Both the position numbers and the translations under genes were made by a program. The notes under the pieces were generated by a model. The model did no database searches and was not told the DNA's origin. It saw nothing but the letters and a program-made list of their open reading frames with translations. A stretch of DNA of 64,000 bases, from contig CAWATY010000023.1 of NCBI GenBank assembly GCA_963785115.1, positions 1 to 64,000 on the forward strand, written 5' to 3'. Shown one piece after another: positions 15,458 to 24,130 of this stretch (position 1 is the stretch's first letter; each line of letters starts with the position of its first letter). Origin of the DNA: JACCWP01 sp963785115. GTDB lineage: Bacteria; Actinomycetota; Actinomycetes; Propionibacteriales; Nocardioidaceae.

Positions 15458-16085
15458 GCCCGAACTCGAACTCGTCGCCGAAGTCGTACCCCGGCTGCAG
15501 CACGTACTCGGTCGCCATCTCGACGAAGTGTGGGTACTCGGCCGCGGGGAACGCCGCCAGCATCGGCTCGGCCACCTCGGCGACGGTTTCCGGCCCCTCG
15601 AACGGCAACGCGGCCTCCTGCAGCGCGAACCCGTAGACGAAGCTGTCGACCAGGGCGTACGCGTGCGCGGTCATCTCCACCGAGAAGCCGCCCCCGCGCA
15701 GCGCGCCGATCACGGCGTCGTGATGGCGCAACGTCGCCGGTCCCGGGCTGGTCCGCGACTCCAGCAACCCGATCGCCCAGCGGTGACGACGCAGCGCCGC
15801 CCGGGCCGAGAACGCTCGCCGGCTCATCTCCGCGCGCCAGTCGCCGTCGCCCGACGGGAGGTCGATCTCGGCGAAGACGAGGTCGACGATGCCGTCGAGG
15901 ATCTCGTCCTTGTTCGCCACGTGGTGGTAGACCGACATCGGCTTGACGCCCAGCTCCACGGCCAGCGACCGGATGGTCAGGGCGCCGATGCCCCCCGCGT
16001 CGGCCACCGCGACGGCCCCCTGCAGCACGCGCTCCCGGCTCAGCGGAGCACGTCGACGGCCGGTGTCTGCCGTGTCCGCTGCCAT
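15408..16085 (-). CDS. TetR-family transcriptional regulator
   Basis: This encodes 225 residues: an N-terminal HTH (ALTIRSLAVELGVKPMSVYHHVANKDEILDGIVD) and a TetR_C_1-type ligand domain (YALVDSFVYGFALQEAALPFE, FEFGLNLILDGLA). ATG 16085 is preceded by GGGGAG; ATG 16097 four codons up is the alternative. It is divergent from the DUF4386/oxidoreductase operon across a 35-bp near-perfect palindrome and should repress both sides until a small ligand binds. Confidence 0.92.
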   Translation of the reverse strand: MAADTADTGRRRAPLSRERVLQGAVAVADAGGIGALTIRSLAVELGVKPMSVYHHVANKDEILDGIVDLVFAEIDLPSGDGDWRAEMSRRAFSARAALRRHRWAIGLLESRTSPGPATLRHHDAVIGALRGGGFSVEMTAHAYALVDSFVYGFALQEAALPFEGPETVAEVAEPMLAAFPAAEYPHFVEMATEYVLQPGYDFGDEFEFGLNLILDGLATRLPEDR

Positions 16086-16121
16086 CTCACTCCCCATGCG
16101 TCGTCGACGGGCTGGCCTGTT

Positions 16122-16156
16122 CGTACTTTGTACGGTACCGTACCGTACAAAGTACG
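16122..16156. promoter_or_regulatory. TetR operator, 16-bp perfect inverted repeat
   Basis: Arms CGTACTTTGTACGGTA (16122-16137) and TACCGTACAAAGTACG (16141-16156) are perfect inverted repeats around a 3-nt centre, midway between the divergent tetR-like gene and the DUF4386 gene. It is long enough for two TetR dimers. Confidence 0.9.
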
Positions 16157-16190
16157 GCCACTCGACGAGCAGCCCCTGGAAGGGGACCGC

Positions 16191-16955
16191 ATGATGAACC
16201 GCCTCGGAGACTCGACCATGGAGTCCCGGATACGAGACGTTCCGCCACCCGCCGCTCCCGCGTCTGGGGAGCGGTCGGTTCGCCGATCCGCCCTGGTGGC
16301 GGGGGTCGCCCTGCTGGTGATGTCCGCGCTCGCGGCGGTCGGCGGCCTCGTCGTCCTGCAGGGGTTGGTGACACCGGACGACCCGGCGAAGACGGCCGAG
16401 GACGTCATGGCGTCCGAGGGCATGTTCCGACTCGGAGTGCTGAGCCTGTACCTGGTGGTCGTGCTCGACGTCGTCGTGGCCTGGGCCCTGCTGCGGGTCT
16501 TCGGCCCGGTCAACGAGGGTCTCTCCCGGCTCGCGGCGTGGTTCCGGCTCGCGTACGCCGCTGTCTTCGCGGTGGCGATCAGCCAGCTGGCAGGCGTCCC
16601 GCACCTGCTGGACAGCAAGGAGTACGCGACCGCCTTCGACGCCAACCAGCTCTCCGCGCAGGCGATGCTGCGGATCGACGCGTACAACGACATCTGGTTC
16701 GCCGGCCTGATCCTGTTCGGCGTCCACCTCGGGGTCATCGGCTACCTGGCATACCGGTCGGGCTACGTCCCGCGCGTGCTGGGCGTCCTGCTGCTCATCG
16801 CTGGACTGGGCTACGTCTTCGACAGCTTCTCGACTGTCCTCTCGTCGTCTCCGATCGTCGTCTCGACCGTCACGTTCCTGGGCGAGTTCCTGCTGGCCAT
16901 CTGGCTGGTGGCCCGAGGTCGCCGGATCACGCTCGGCGCTCGGGAAGCGTCATGA
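16191..16955 (+). CDS. DUF4386 family membrane protein
   Basis: This encodes 254 residues with six membrane helices. It shows the DUF4386 pattern: SALVAGVALLVMSALAAVGG, FRLGVLSLYLVVVLDVVVAWALL, AYNDIWFAGLILFGVHLGVIGYLAYRSGYVPRVLGVLLLIAGLGY. AAGGGGA lies before ATG 16191 (a second ATG follows directly). It is first in an operon with the oxidoreductase at 16952 (ATGA overlap), under the TetR operator. The family has no proven role; the pairing with a zinc-type dehydrogenase and TetR suggests a response to a membrane-active or lipophilic compound. Confidence 0.88.
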   Translation: MMNRLGDSTMESRIRDVPPPAAPASGERSVRRSALVAGVALLVMSALAAVGGLVVLQGLVTPDDPAKTAEDVMASEGMFRLGVLSLYLVVVLDVVVAWALLRVFGPVNEGLSRLAAWFRLAYAAVFAVAISQLAGVPHLLDSKEYATAFDANQLSAQAMLRIDAYNDIWFAGLILFGVHLGVIGYLAYRSGYVPRVLGVLLLIAGLGYVFDSFSTVLSSSPIVVSTVTFLGEFLLAIWLVARGRRITLGAREAS

Positions 16956-17989
16956 CCACCGACGGGCTGCAGACCGCCGTGGGCGGCGAGGCACACCAGA
17001 CGCAGGAGGCGGAACGCACCATGCGAGCGATAGTGCGAGACACATACGGATCCGTCGACGTGCTGCGGTTGGCGCAGATCGCGAAGCCCGGGGTCGACGA
17101 CGACGAGGTGCTGCTGCGCGTGCACGCGGCCGGCCTCGACCGGGGCGCGTGGCACATGATGACCGGCAAGCCCTACCTGATGCGTCTCGCGGTCGGACTT
17201 CGCACGCCGAAGAACCCGGTGCTCGGCTTCGACGTGGCCGGCACCGTCGTCGCGGTCGGCCCCGCGGTGACGAGGTTCTCCGCGGGCGACGAGGTGTTCG
17301 GGTTCGGGAACGGGTCCTTTGCCGAGTTCACGGTGGCGCCCGCGGACAAGCTCGCCCACAAGCCGGCAAACCTGTCCTTCGAGCAGGCGGCGGTCGTCCC
17401 GGTGTCGGCAGTCACCGCGCTGCAGGCACTATGCGACCTCGGCCACGTCGAGCGTGGGCAGACCGTCCTGGTCATCGGCGCCTCCGGCGGCGTCGGCTCG
17501 TACGCGGTCCAGCTGGCCAAGGCCCTGGGTGCCGAGGTCACCGGCGTGAGCAGCGCCGCGAAGGTGGAGCTGGTCCGGTCTCTCGGGGCCGACCACGTCC
17601 TCGATCGCGGCCGGCACGACTGGTCCGACGGCGAGCGCCACTACGACCTGGTCCTGGACATGGGCGGCAATCCCTCGCCATCGCGGCTGCGTCGCGCGCT
17701 CACCCGCAAGGGCACGGCCGTGCTGGTCGGCGGCGAAGAGGGCGGCAGCTGGACGGGTGGCATGGACCGGCAGCTGCGGGCGCTGACCCTGTCGATGTTC
17801 GTGCGTCAGCGGCTGACCACGTTCGTGACCAAGCAGCGCGCCAGCGACCTCGAGCGGATCGCCGAGCTCGTCGAGACCGGCGCGGTCACGCCGCGCATTG
17901 ACCAGACATACCCGCTGGACCAGGCTCCGGACGCGATGCGCCACCTGCTGACCGGGTCCGTGCAGGGCAAGGTCGCGATCTCCGTCTGA
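16952..17989 (+). CDS. NAD(P)-dependent alcohol dehydrogenase / quinone oxidoreductase (MDR superfamily)
   Basis: This encodes 345 residues. The N-terminal GroES-like domain (MRAIVRDTYGSVDVLRL after a 23-residue extension; PVLGFDVAGTVVAVGPAVTRFSAGDEVFG) is followed by a Rossmann domain with GASGGVGSYAVQLAKALGAEVTGVSS and a C-terminal PDAMRHLLTGSVQGKVAIS. Catalytic-zinc Cys residues are absent, which is typical of quinone oxidoreductase-like members. It overlaps the DUF4386 gene and is probably controlled by the divergent TetR regulator. Confidence 0.9.
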   Translation: MTTDGLQTAVGGEAHQTQEAERTMRAIVRDTYGSVDVLRLAQIAKPGVDDDEVLLRVHAAGLDRGAWHMMTGKPYLMRLAVGLRTPKNPVLGFDVAGTVVAVGPAVTRFSAGDEVFGFGNGSFAEFTVAPADKLAHKPANLSFEQAAVVPVSAVTALQALCDLGHVERGQTVLVIGASGGVGSYAVQLAKALGAEVTGVSSAAKVELVRSLGADHVLDRGRHDWSDGERHYDLVLDMGGNPSPSRLRRALTRKGTAVLVGGEEGGSWTGGMDRQLRALTLSMFVRQRLTTFVTKQRASDLERIAELVETGAVTPRIDQTYPLDQAPDAMRHLLTGSVQGKVAISV

Positions 17990-18091
17990 GTCGCCCCGCC
18001 CAAGGTTCGACCCACCCGGGTGCTTCGTCCTGCCCTCGCGCGGGTAGAGAGGTCTGCGAGCGACCACCGTTTCGAGACGAGGGAGCAACGC

Positions 18092-19375
18092 ATGCACACA
18101 CGGCACCTGCGACGCACCGGCGTGGCACAGCTGCTGGCCGTCGGCGCTGTCGCGGCGACGGCGGGGGCACTCCTCTCACCGCTGTCCGGTTCGAACGCTG
18201 CGTCCGGGCCGACGGCGCAGCCGGCGCCGGCGACACCCAAGAGCGTCATCTTCATCAACGGTGACGGCATGGCCGCGGCGCACCGAGAGGCTGGCCGGCT
18301 GCGGCTGGCGGGCCTGGACGGCCGGCTGCAGATGGACCGGCTGCCGTACTCGGGCTGGCTGACCACCGACTCCCGTGACCCGGAGACCTACGTGACCGAT
18401 TCCGCCGCCGGCGCCTCGGCCTGGGCGACCGGGGTGAAGACGTACAACGGGGCGATCTCGGTGGACGTGGACGGCAACCCGCTGCCGATCATCGGGCGGC
18501 AGGCGAGAGTCGCCGGCAAGGCGACCGGCCTGGTGACCACCGCGCAGGTGACCGACGCCAGCCCGGCTGCCTTCTACTCCCAGACCACCGACCGCGCGGA
18601 GCAGAGCGACATCGCCCGGCAGTTCCTGGACAGGTCCAAGCCGAGCGTCATCCTCGGCGGCGGCGAGGACTACTGGTTCCCGGCCGGCAACGACGGCGCC
18701 TTCCCCGACAACCCGGCGGAGGACCCGGAGGAGGAGAGCCAGGGCACCGAGGGCAACCTCGTCCGGCACGCCAGGGACCTCGGCTACCGCTACGTGAACA
18801 CGCCCGCAGCTCTCCAGCAGGCGCAGGGCAACAAGCTGCTCGGCCTCTTCGCCAACGAGGAGATGTTCCAGCAGAACGCCGAGGGCGAGGGCGACATCTA
18901 CGACCCGGTCGTGCCGCTGGCCACGATGGCCGACAAGGCCCTCGACGTGCTGAGCCGTGACGACGACGGCTTCTTCCTGCTGATCGAGGAGGAGGGTGTC
19001 GACGAGTTCGCCCACCACAACAACGGGCGCAAGATGTTGTTCGCCATGCGGCAGCTCGAGGCCGCCGTCGCAGTGGCCCGCGCGTACGTGGCCGAGCACC
19101 CGGACACGTTGCTGATCATCACCGGTGACCACGAGACCGGCGGCCTGACCGTCGAGGACACCAGTGACGAGGACGAGTCCGGCGGCGGCGTGTCCGCCGA
19201 GGACGGGCCGTTCGCCATCAGGGGCAGCGACAAGACGTTCCGGCTGGACTGGACGACCGAGTCGCACACCGATGGCGCGGTCGTGGTCAGCGCCACCGGG
19301 CCTGGAGCGGCTCGCCTCACCGGCCAGCACCCGAACACCTTCGTGCACACGGTGCTGGAGTCGCTGCTGGAATGA
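18092..19375 (+). CDS. secreted alkaline phosphatase
   Basis: This encodes 427 residues with a signal peptide (VAQLLAVGAVAATAGALLSP). The alkaline phosphatase fold is marked by FINGDGM near the mature N-terminus, the nucleophile in VTDSAAGASAWATG (Ser104), LIEEEGVDEFAHHNN (metal ligands) and ITGDHETGGL (Zn ligands). It hydrolyses phosphomonoesters outside the cell. An acidic insert (PAEDPEEESQGTEG) sits mid-protein. GAGGGAG lies before ATG 18092. No pho box was recognised upstream. It is followed after 4 nt by the beta-lactamase-like gene. Confidence 0.93.
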   Translation: MHTRHLRRTGVAQLLAVGAVAATAGALLSPLSGSNAASGPTAQPAPATPKSVIFINGDGMAAAHREAGRLRLAGLDGRLQMDRLPYSGWLTTDSRDPETYVTDSAAGASAWATGVKTYNGAISVDVDGNPLPIIGRQARVAGKATGLVTTAQVTDASPAAFYSQTTDRAEQSDIARQFLDRSKPSVILGGGEDYWFPAGNDGAFPDNPAEDPEEESQGTEGNLVRHARDLGYRYVNTPAALQQAQGNKLLGLFANEEMFQQNAEGEGDIYDPVVPLATMADKALDVLSRDDDGFFLLIEEEGVDEFAHHNNGRKMLFAMRQLEAAVAVARAYVAEHPDTLLIITGDHETGGLTVEDTSDEDESGGGVSAEDGPFAIRGSDKTFRLDWTTESHTDGAVVVSATGPGAARLTGQHPNTFVHTVLESLLE

Positions 19376-19379
19376 CCCC

Positions 19380-20282
19380 GTGTCGTGGGCAGAGTCGCTG
19401 ACCGAGGTGTTCGCGCGCGCGGGCTGTCACGGGTCCGTGCACGCGAGCACCGTCGACGGCGGGCGCGAGGTGGGCACCGGGTCGGACGACCCGGTGGCGC
19501 CCGCCTCGCTGGTCAAGGTGCTGGTCGCGCTCGAGGTCGAGACGCAGGTCGCCGACGGGCGCCTCGACCCCGCCGCGCGCGTCCGGATCACCGCGGCCGA
19601 GCGGACGCGTGGGCCGGTCGGGATGTCGCTGTTCCGCGACGACGCGGAGGTGTCCGCACGCGACCTCGTGGCGCTGATGCTGACGATCAGCGACAACGTG
19701 GCGACCGACGCGCTGCTCGACCGCGTCGGGCTCGACGCCGTCAACGCAACGGCGACCCGGCTCGGGCTGACGTCGACCCATCTGAATTGCGACGTCCGGA
19801 CACTGGTCGACTCGATCCCGACCGACGCCGGGTACGACGGCTGGGACGCCTTCTCCGCCGCGTGGACCTCCGCCAACGCCGACGACGCGGCCGCACTCGA
19901 CCGACGGCTGGTCGCGGCGCCCGCGCTGCAGCCCGACGGCCCGTGGCGCACGACGGCGCGTGACATGACCCAACTGCTCCTGCTGCTTTGGAGCGACCAG
20001 GCCGGCCCGGCGGCGGCCTGTGCCCGCGTCCGCGAGCTCATGTCCCAACAGCTGACCCGGCACCGGATCGCCCACGGCTTCGGTCCGGCGGTTGGGGTGG
20101 CGGCCAAGAGCGGCGGTCTGATGGGCGTGCTCCGCAACGAGGTCGGCGTGGTGACGTTCCCGGACGGTGGGCGGTACGCGGTCTCGGTGTTCACCCGGTC
20201 GGAGAGTCCGCGCTCCGACGAGCGGCCGGTCAACGCCGCGATCGGGGACGCTGCGGCCGCGGCTGTCGGGCTGCTCCGCTGA
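19380..20282 (+). CDS. class A beta-lactamase-like serine hydrolase
   Basis: This encodes 300 residues with the serine beta-lactamase/PBP motifs SLVK (Ser43-Lys46), SDN (104-106) and KSG (243-245, in place of KTG), fitting the Beta-lactamase2 fold. The ExxLN general-base motif of true class A enzymes is not clear, and no signal peptide is seen, so a role in resistance is doubtful; a cytoplasmic esterase or peptidase function is possible. GTG 19380 lies 4 nt after the phosphatase stop, and the frame further upstream is a shadow of that gene. Confidence 0.8.
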   Translation: MSWAESLTEVFARAGCHGSVHASTVDGGREVGTGSDDPVAPASLVKVLVALEVETQVADGRLDPAARVRITAAERTRGPVGMSLFRDDAEVSARDLVALMLTISDNVATDALLDRVGLDAVNATATRLGLTSTHLNCDVRTLVDSIPTDAGYDGWDAFSAAWTSANADDAAALDRRLVAAPALQPDGPWRTTARDMTQLLLLLWSDQAGPAAACARVRELMSQQLTRHRIAHGFGPAVGVAAKSGGLMGVLRNEVGVVTFPDGGRYAVSVFTRSESPRSDERPVNAAIGDAAAAAVGLLR

Positions 20283-20338
20283 CCCACCGGCGGAGCACGC
20301 CTGCGGCGAGTGCGGGACAGGCGTCCCGGGGGCATGGT

Positions 20339-20344
20339 CACAAT
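20339..20344 (+). promoter_or_regulatory. -10-like hexamer, leaderless promoter of the LtrA gene
   Basis: CACAAT ends 6 nt before GTG 20351, the recurring leaderless spacing. No ribosome-binding site is present. Confidence 0.4.
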
Positions 20345-20350
20345 GGGCGC

Positions 20351-21568
20351 GTGGCTGAGCAACGTGCGCCAATCGCCCGGGTGCTGTTCCGCCCCGCCGA
20401 CGAGAGCCACCGGGTCACCACCCTCGAGCTGCTCTTCGACCTGGTGTTCGTGTTCGCGTTCACCCAAGTGACCCAGCTGCTGGCCGACGACCCGACCGGG
20501 GTGGGTGTGCTGCGCGGGATCGTCCTGCTCGCGCTGCTGTGGTGGGCCTGGTGCTCGTACGCCTGGCTCGGCAACCAGGCGCACGCTGACGAGGGCGTCG
20601 TTCGGGCGACGTTGATCGTGGCCATGGCGGCGATGTTCGTCGTGGCGCTGTCCATCCCGGAGGCGTTCGCCGACCGGGAGGGCGGGCTGAAGGCGCCCCT
20701 CGTGCTGGCGGCCTGCTACCTGGTGGTCCGGATCGCCCACCTGAGCTGCTACTGGGTGGCCGCCGGCGACGACGCAGGACTGCACCGCCAGCTGCTGATG
20801 ACGGCGGTGCCGGTAATGACCGCGGGCGGCCTGCTGGTGGCCGGCGGGGCGATTGGGCCGCCTGCCCAGACGTTGCTGTGGGCGGGGGCGCTCCTCGTCG
20901 ACTACGCCGGCATCTGGCTGACCGGCACGTCGGGCTGGCGGCTGAACAGCGCCGGGCACTTCGCGGAGCGGCACGGGCTGATCGTCATCATCGCCATCGG
21001 CGAGTCGATCGTCGCCATCGGCGTGGGGGTCGGGTCCGAACCGCTCTCCTGGCCGGTGCTGGTCGCGGCGATGCTTGGCATCACGATCGCCGTCTGTCTG
21101 TGGTGGCTGTACTTCGACGTCGTCGCGCCCGTCGCCGAGCAAGTGCTCGTCCGTACCCAGGGAGAGCAACGCAGCCGTCTGGCCCGCGACTCCTACACCT
21201 ACCTGCACTTCCCGATCGTCGCGTCGATCGTGTTCATCGCGCTGGGTCTCAAAAAGGTCCTGGAGTACGTCGCCGACGACGACCACCACGAGCTCAGCGA
21301 CGCGTTGACCGGGGTCCCGCTGGCTGCCCTGTTCGGCGGTGTCGCGGTCTACCTGGCGGGCCACGTCAGCTTCCGCAGGCGCAACGTCGGCTCCTGGAAC
21401 CCGCACCGGCTGACGGCCATTGCCGTGGTCCTCGTGCTGCTGCCGGTCGCCTGGCAGCTGCCGGCGCTGGTGTCACTCGGGCTGGTGGCCGGCGTGCTGG
21501 TCGGCCTGGTGGCGTACGAGACGGTGCGGTTCCGCCAGGCACGTGACGCGGTGCGGCACGGCGGATGA
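20351..21568 (+). CDS. ltrA: low temperature requirement A (LtrA) family membrane protein
   Basis: This encodes 405 residues with about ten to twelve membrane helices. Hallmarks are TTLELLFDLVFVFAFTQVTQLL in the first helix, WWAWCSYAWLGNQ, HFAERHGLIVIIAIGESIVAIG and WWLYFDVVAP. LtrA was named from a Listeria cold-growth mutant; its transport or other activity is unknown. GTG 20351 appears leaderless. Its stop overlaps the ATG of the TOPRIM protein (ATGA), so the pair is translationally coupled. Confidence 0.92.
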   Translation: MAEQRAPIARVLFRPADESHRVTTLELLFDLVFVFAFTQVTQLLADDPTGVGVLRGIVLLALLWWAWCSYAWLGNQAHADEGVVRATLIVAMAAMFVVALSIPEAFADREGGLKAPLVLAACYLVVRIAHLSCYWVAAGDDAGLHRQLLMTAVPVMTAGGLLVAGGAIGPPAQTLLWAGALLVDYAGIWLTGTSGWRLNSAGHFAERHGLIVIIAIGESIVAIGVGVGSEPLSWPVLVAAMLGITIAVCLWWLYFDVVAPVAEQVLVRTQGEQRSRLARDSYTYLHFPIVASIVFIALGLKKVLEYVADDDHHELSDALTGVPLAALFGGVAVYLAGHVSFRRRNVGSWNPHRLTAIAVVLVLLPVAWQLPALVSLGLVAGVLVGLVAYETVRFRQARDAVRHGG

Positions 21569-22134
21569 GTCGGCTGCGCGCCGTCATCCTGGTGGAGGGT
21601 CTGAGCGACCGGTACGCGCTCGAGGCGCTGGCGGCCCGTCACGGGCTGGGTCTTGACACCGAGGGCGTGTCGATCGTCGCCACCGGCGGTGCGACGAACA
21701 TCGGCCGCTACCTGGAGCGCTTCGGCCCCAGCGGTCTCGACGTCGGGCTCGCCGGGTTGTGCGACGAGGCGGAGGAGGGCTGGTACCGGCGGGGCCTCGA
21801 GCGGATCGGGCTGGGTGCCGACCTGTCGCGCGCGGCCATGGAGGAGCTCGGGTTCTCGGTGTGCGTCGCCGACCTCGAGGACGAGCTCATCCGTGCGCAC
21901 GGCGTGGAGTCGGTGCAGCGCATCGTCGAGGAGCACGGTGAGCTTGCGTCCTTCCGCATCCTGCAGAACCAGCCCGCCCACCGTGGCCGCCCCGTCGAGC
22001 AACAGCTGCGCCGCTTCATGGGCACCCGTTCCGGGCGCAAGCGCCGCTATGCGCGGCTGTTGATCGAGACGCTCGACCTCCGGTTGGTGCCGCGACCCCT
22101 CGACCGTGCGCTCATGCACCACGGCACGCCCTAG
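21565..22134 (+). CDS. stand-alone TOPRIM nucleotidyltransferase/hydrolase (OLD-like)
   Basis: This encodes 189 residues. It begins RAVILVEGLSDRYALEALAARHG with the catalytic Glu of TOPRIM, then VSIVATGGATNIGRYLERFGP and the acidic turn LAGLCDEAEEGWYRRG, as in the TOPRIM half of OLD-family nucleases but without the ABC-type ATPase half. The helical C-terminal half (LRRFMGTRSGRKRRYARLL) is basic and could bind nucleic acid. It is coupled to ltrA. Its last ~13 codons are part of a DNA repeat that recurs at 25252-25290. Confidence 0.8.
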   Translation: MSRLRAVILVEGLSDRYALEALAARHGLGLDTEGVSIVATGGATNIGRYLERFGPSGLDVGLAGLCDEAEEGWYRRGLERIGLGADLSRAAMEELGFSVCVADLEDELIRAHGVESVQRIVEEHGELASFRILQNQPAHRGRPVEQQLRRFMGTRSGRKRRYARLLIETLDLRLVPRPLDRALMHHGTP

Positions 22135-22240
22135 TGCCGGCGGATTCGCGCACACTGGGCCCCCTACCCCCACACCCGGCGCTCATCCGACCGTTGTGCG
22201 GGCCGTGCATGTCACGCCCCGGTGCCGGCCGGACATGACA
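22091..22240. repeat. repeat unit A flanking the 22.3-25.2 kb segment
   Basis: Positions 22099-22130 are identical to 25259-25290 (extended to 22091/25252 with a 1-nt gap). Then come a 19-mer GCTCATCCGACCGTTGTGC (22181-22199) and a GCATGTCAC block followed by CCGG/GCCGG. The same three parts recur around 25.3 kb, the 19-mer there in inverted order. Confidence 0.7.
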
Positions 22241-22268
22241 GGGTGCGAGGCGCGGCCGAGGGAGGACG

Positions 22269-22853
22269 ATGACGGGGACGAGCCCGGCGGACGAGGCACT
22301 CTTCCGGCGGCTGTACGCCGACCACTTCCGCGCGGTCGTCGCGTTCGCCGTGCGGCGAGCCGAGCAGCCGGACGACGCCGCCGACGTCGTGGCCGACACC
22401 TTCCTGGTCGTCTGGCGCCGCCTCGACGACGTACCAGTCGGCGACGAAGCGCTGCCGTGGCTGTATGGCGTCGCGCGCCGGGTGCTGGCCAACCAGCGCC
22501 GCTCGCTGCTCCGCCGGGAGCGGCTCGGTGCGCGGCTCCGATCGACGCTGCGCGAGGTACCCGCGCCCGATCCGGGCGACGCTGCCGATTCCGGCGCCGT
22601 CGTCGACCGGGTACGCGCCGCGATGGACTCCCTCTCCCCCGCCGACCGCGAGCTGCTGCAGCTCGTCGGGTGGGAGGAGCTGGAGCCACAGGAGGTGGCC
22701 GTCGTCCTCGACCTTCCGGCCGCGACCGTACGAACCCGGCTGACCCGGGCCAGAGCACGACTCCGGGCCGCGCTCGGTGACGATGACGGGGCAGCCGGAC
22801 ATGAACGTGTGGTGGGCGCCGGACGGCGCCCGGTCACCGAGGAGGAGTCATGA
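22269..22853 (+). CDS. ECF RNA polymerase sigma factor
   Basis: This encodes 194 residues: region 2 (LYADHFRAVVAFAVRRAEQPDDAADVVADTFLVVWRRLDDVP, LPWLYGVARRVLANQRRS) and region 4 (LSPADRELLQLVGWEELEPQEVAVVLDLPAATVRTRLTRARARLR). A 25-residue polar tail follows. ATG 22269 has a GGAGG site. The stop overlaps the ATG of its membrane partner (ATGA). Confidence 0.92.
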   Translation: MTGTSPADEALFRRLYADHFRAVVAFAVRRAEQPDDAADVVADTFLVVWRRLDDVPVGDEALPWLYGVARRVLANQRRSLLRRERLGARLRSTLREVPAPDPGDAADSGAVVDRVRAAMDSLSPADRELLQLVGWEELEPQEVAVVLDLPAATVRTRLTRARARLRAALGDDDGAAGHERVVGAGRRPVTEEES

Positions 22854-23998
22854 GCCGAGACCTCGAGTCCGCCCTGCGTTCGGTCGACCCCGCACGCGAT
22901 CTGGACCGAGTAGCCGTCGACGATGCGCAGCAGGCGCTGCTCGACGAGATCCTGGAGCAGGGCCGTCCGCGACGGAACTGGTCGTCGCGCACCGGCGCCC
23001 GGTGGGTCCCGGTCGTGGCCGCGGCCGCCGTGGGCGCGCTTGTCATCGGGACCGGCGTCGTCCTCGGCTCCTCCGGCGACGATGGCACCGCCCCTACCGC
23101 AGGCGCACCGGGCGACCCGCAGCGCGACCACCCTCGCGGCGAGCAGACCACGAACGGCGACCCCGGTCTGCCGCCGACTGGCGACAACCTCGTGCACGTC
23201 ATCGTCAACACTCCTGGCTGGCAGGTCGACGGCCTCAGCCAGTCGGAGTACGGCTCCGACCTGTCGTACGCGAACGGGGACCAGATGCTGGACCTGGTCA
23301 CGTACCGCGCGGACCAGTACGACACCTACATCCGGGACCGGGCGATCGAAGGCCCGGAGAGCAGCACCGAGGCGCTGGGCCAGGTCGGGCGTTCCTTCAC
23401 GTACGAAGACACCACCGGCCCCACGGGAGACGAGCCCGGCTCCGACGAACAGCTGATCCCCGAGGACGTACCCGAGCCGGGCTCCGGCGGTGTCGCCGAC
23501 CCCGACCAGGTCGACACCAGGATCGCGACCATCTTCCCGGTCGTGGGCGACTGGTTCCTCGAGGTCGACGCCACGGTCGGCAGCGAGACCGAGTTCCGCG
23601 CCCTGATGAGCTCGCTCGAGCGGGTCGACACCGAGACCTGGCAGCAGTCGCTCGGCGCCGACGTCGTCACGCCGGACAGCGGACAGGCCTTCCTGGACGA
23701 GGTCACCGAGGATGTGCCGATGCCGCCGGGGGTCAACGTCACCGTCGACCAGCTCAACCTGCCGCAGGAGCGCTACCAGGCGGCGGCAACCTTCGTCGCG
23801 GCGGTCAGCTGCGAGTGGTTCGCCGAGTACGAGGCAGGAAACCCGGACGCCACGCCCGCGCTTCAGTCCAGCCGCGACTGGCCGGTCCTGCAGTGGATGA
23901 ATGCCGAGGGCGACTACCCCGAGGTGCTGTGGGAGTACGTCGACCGCCTGGACACCGGCGACCTCGAGGGCTACTCGGACGGACTCGGCTGCTACTGA
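22850..23998 (+). CDS. single-pass membrane partner of the ECF sigma factor
   Basis: This encodes 382 residues: a cytoplasmic segment of ~50 residues (LESALRSVDPARDLDRV), one helix (VPVVAAAAVGALVIGTGVVLG, about 57-77), a Pro/Gly/Asp-rich stalk and an extracellular domain with no recognised family. The outer domain is acidic and contains two late Cys (VSCEWFAEY, DGLGCY), possibly a disulfide. By position it is the anti-sigma or sensor partner of the sigma factor at 22269. No zinc-anti-sigma motif is seen. Confidence 0.72.
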   Translation: MSRDLESALRSVDPARDLDRVAVDDAQQALLDEILEQGRPRRNWSSRTGARWVPVVAAAAVGALVIGTGVVLGSSGDDGTAPTAGAPGDPQRDHPRGEQTTNGDPGLPPTGDNLVHVIVNTPGWQVDGLSQSEYGSDLSYANGDQMLDLVTYRADQYDTYIRDRAIEGPESSTEALGQVGRSFTYEDTTGPTGDEPGSDEQLIPEDVPEPGSGGVADPDQVDTRIATIFPVVGDWFLEVDATVGSETEFRALMSSLERVDTETWQQSLGADVVTPDSGQAFLDEVTEDVPMPPGVNVTVDQLNLPQERYQAAATFVAAVSCEWFAEYEAGNPDATPALQSSRDWPVLQWMNAEGDYPEVLWEYVDRLDTGDLEGYSDGLGCY

Positions 23999-24006
23999 CC
24001 CCTCCC

Positions 24007-24060
24007 GCTCATCCGACCGTTGTGCCGCCCCCGGGGGCCAGGCGCAACGGTTGGATGAAT
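24007..24060 (+). terminator. 17-bp hairpin after the sigma-partner gene (terminator or structured repeat)
   Basis: CATCCGACCGTTGTGCC pairs with GGCGCAACGGTTGGATG as 17 bp with two G-U pairs, capped by an inner GCCCCCGGGGGC dyad. It begins 9 nt after the stop at 23998. G-U pairs hold only in the plus-strand RNA, which fits a plus-strand terminator. The left arm is a copy of the 19-mer also found at 22181 and, inverted, at 25347. Confidence 0.6.
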
Positions 24061-24130
24061 GCCTTTCGCGCGCTGGGGACGCGGCTCTGGCCTACCCTCG
24101 CGAGGGGCGCGAAGAGCCGATGGAGACCCG

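Noticed and set aside
19380..20282. Functional antibiotic-resistance beta-lactamase
   Set aside because: There is no signal peptide, the ExxLN motif is not clear and KTG is KSG; only the fold is supported.
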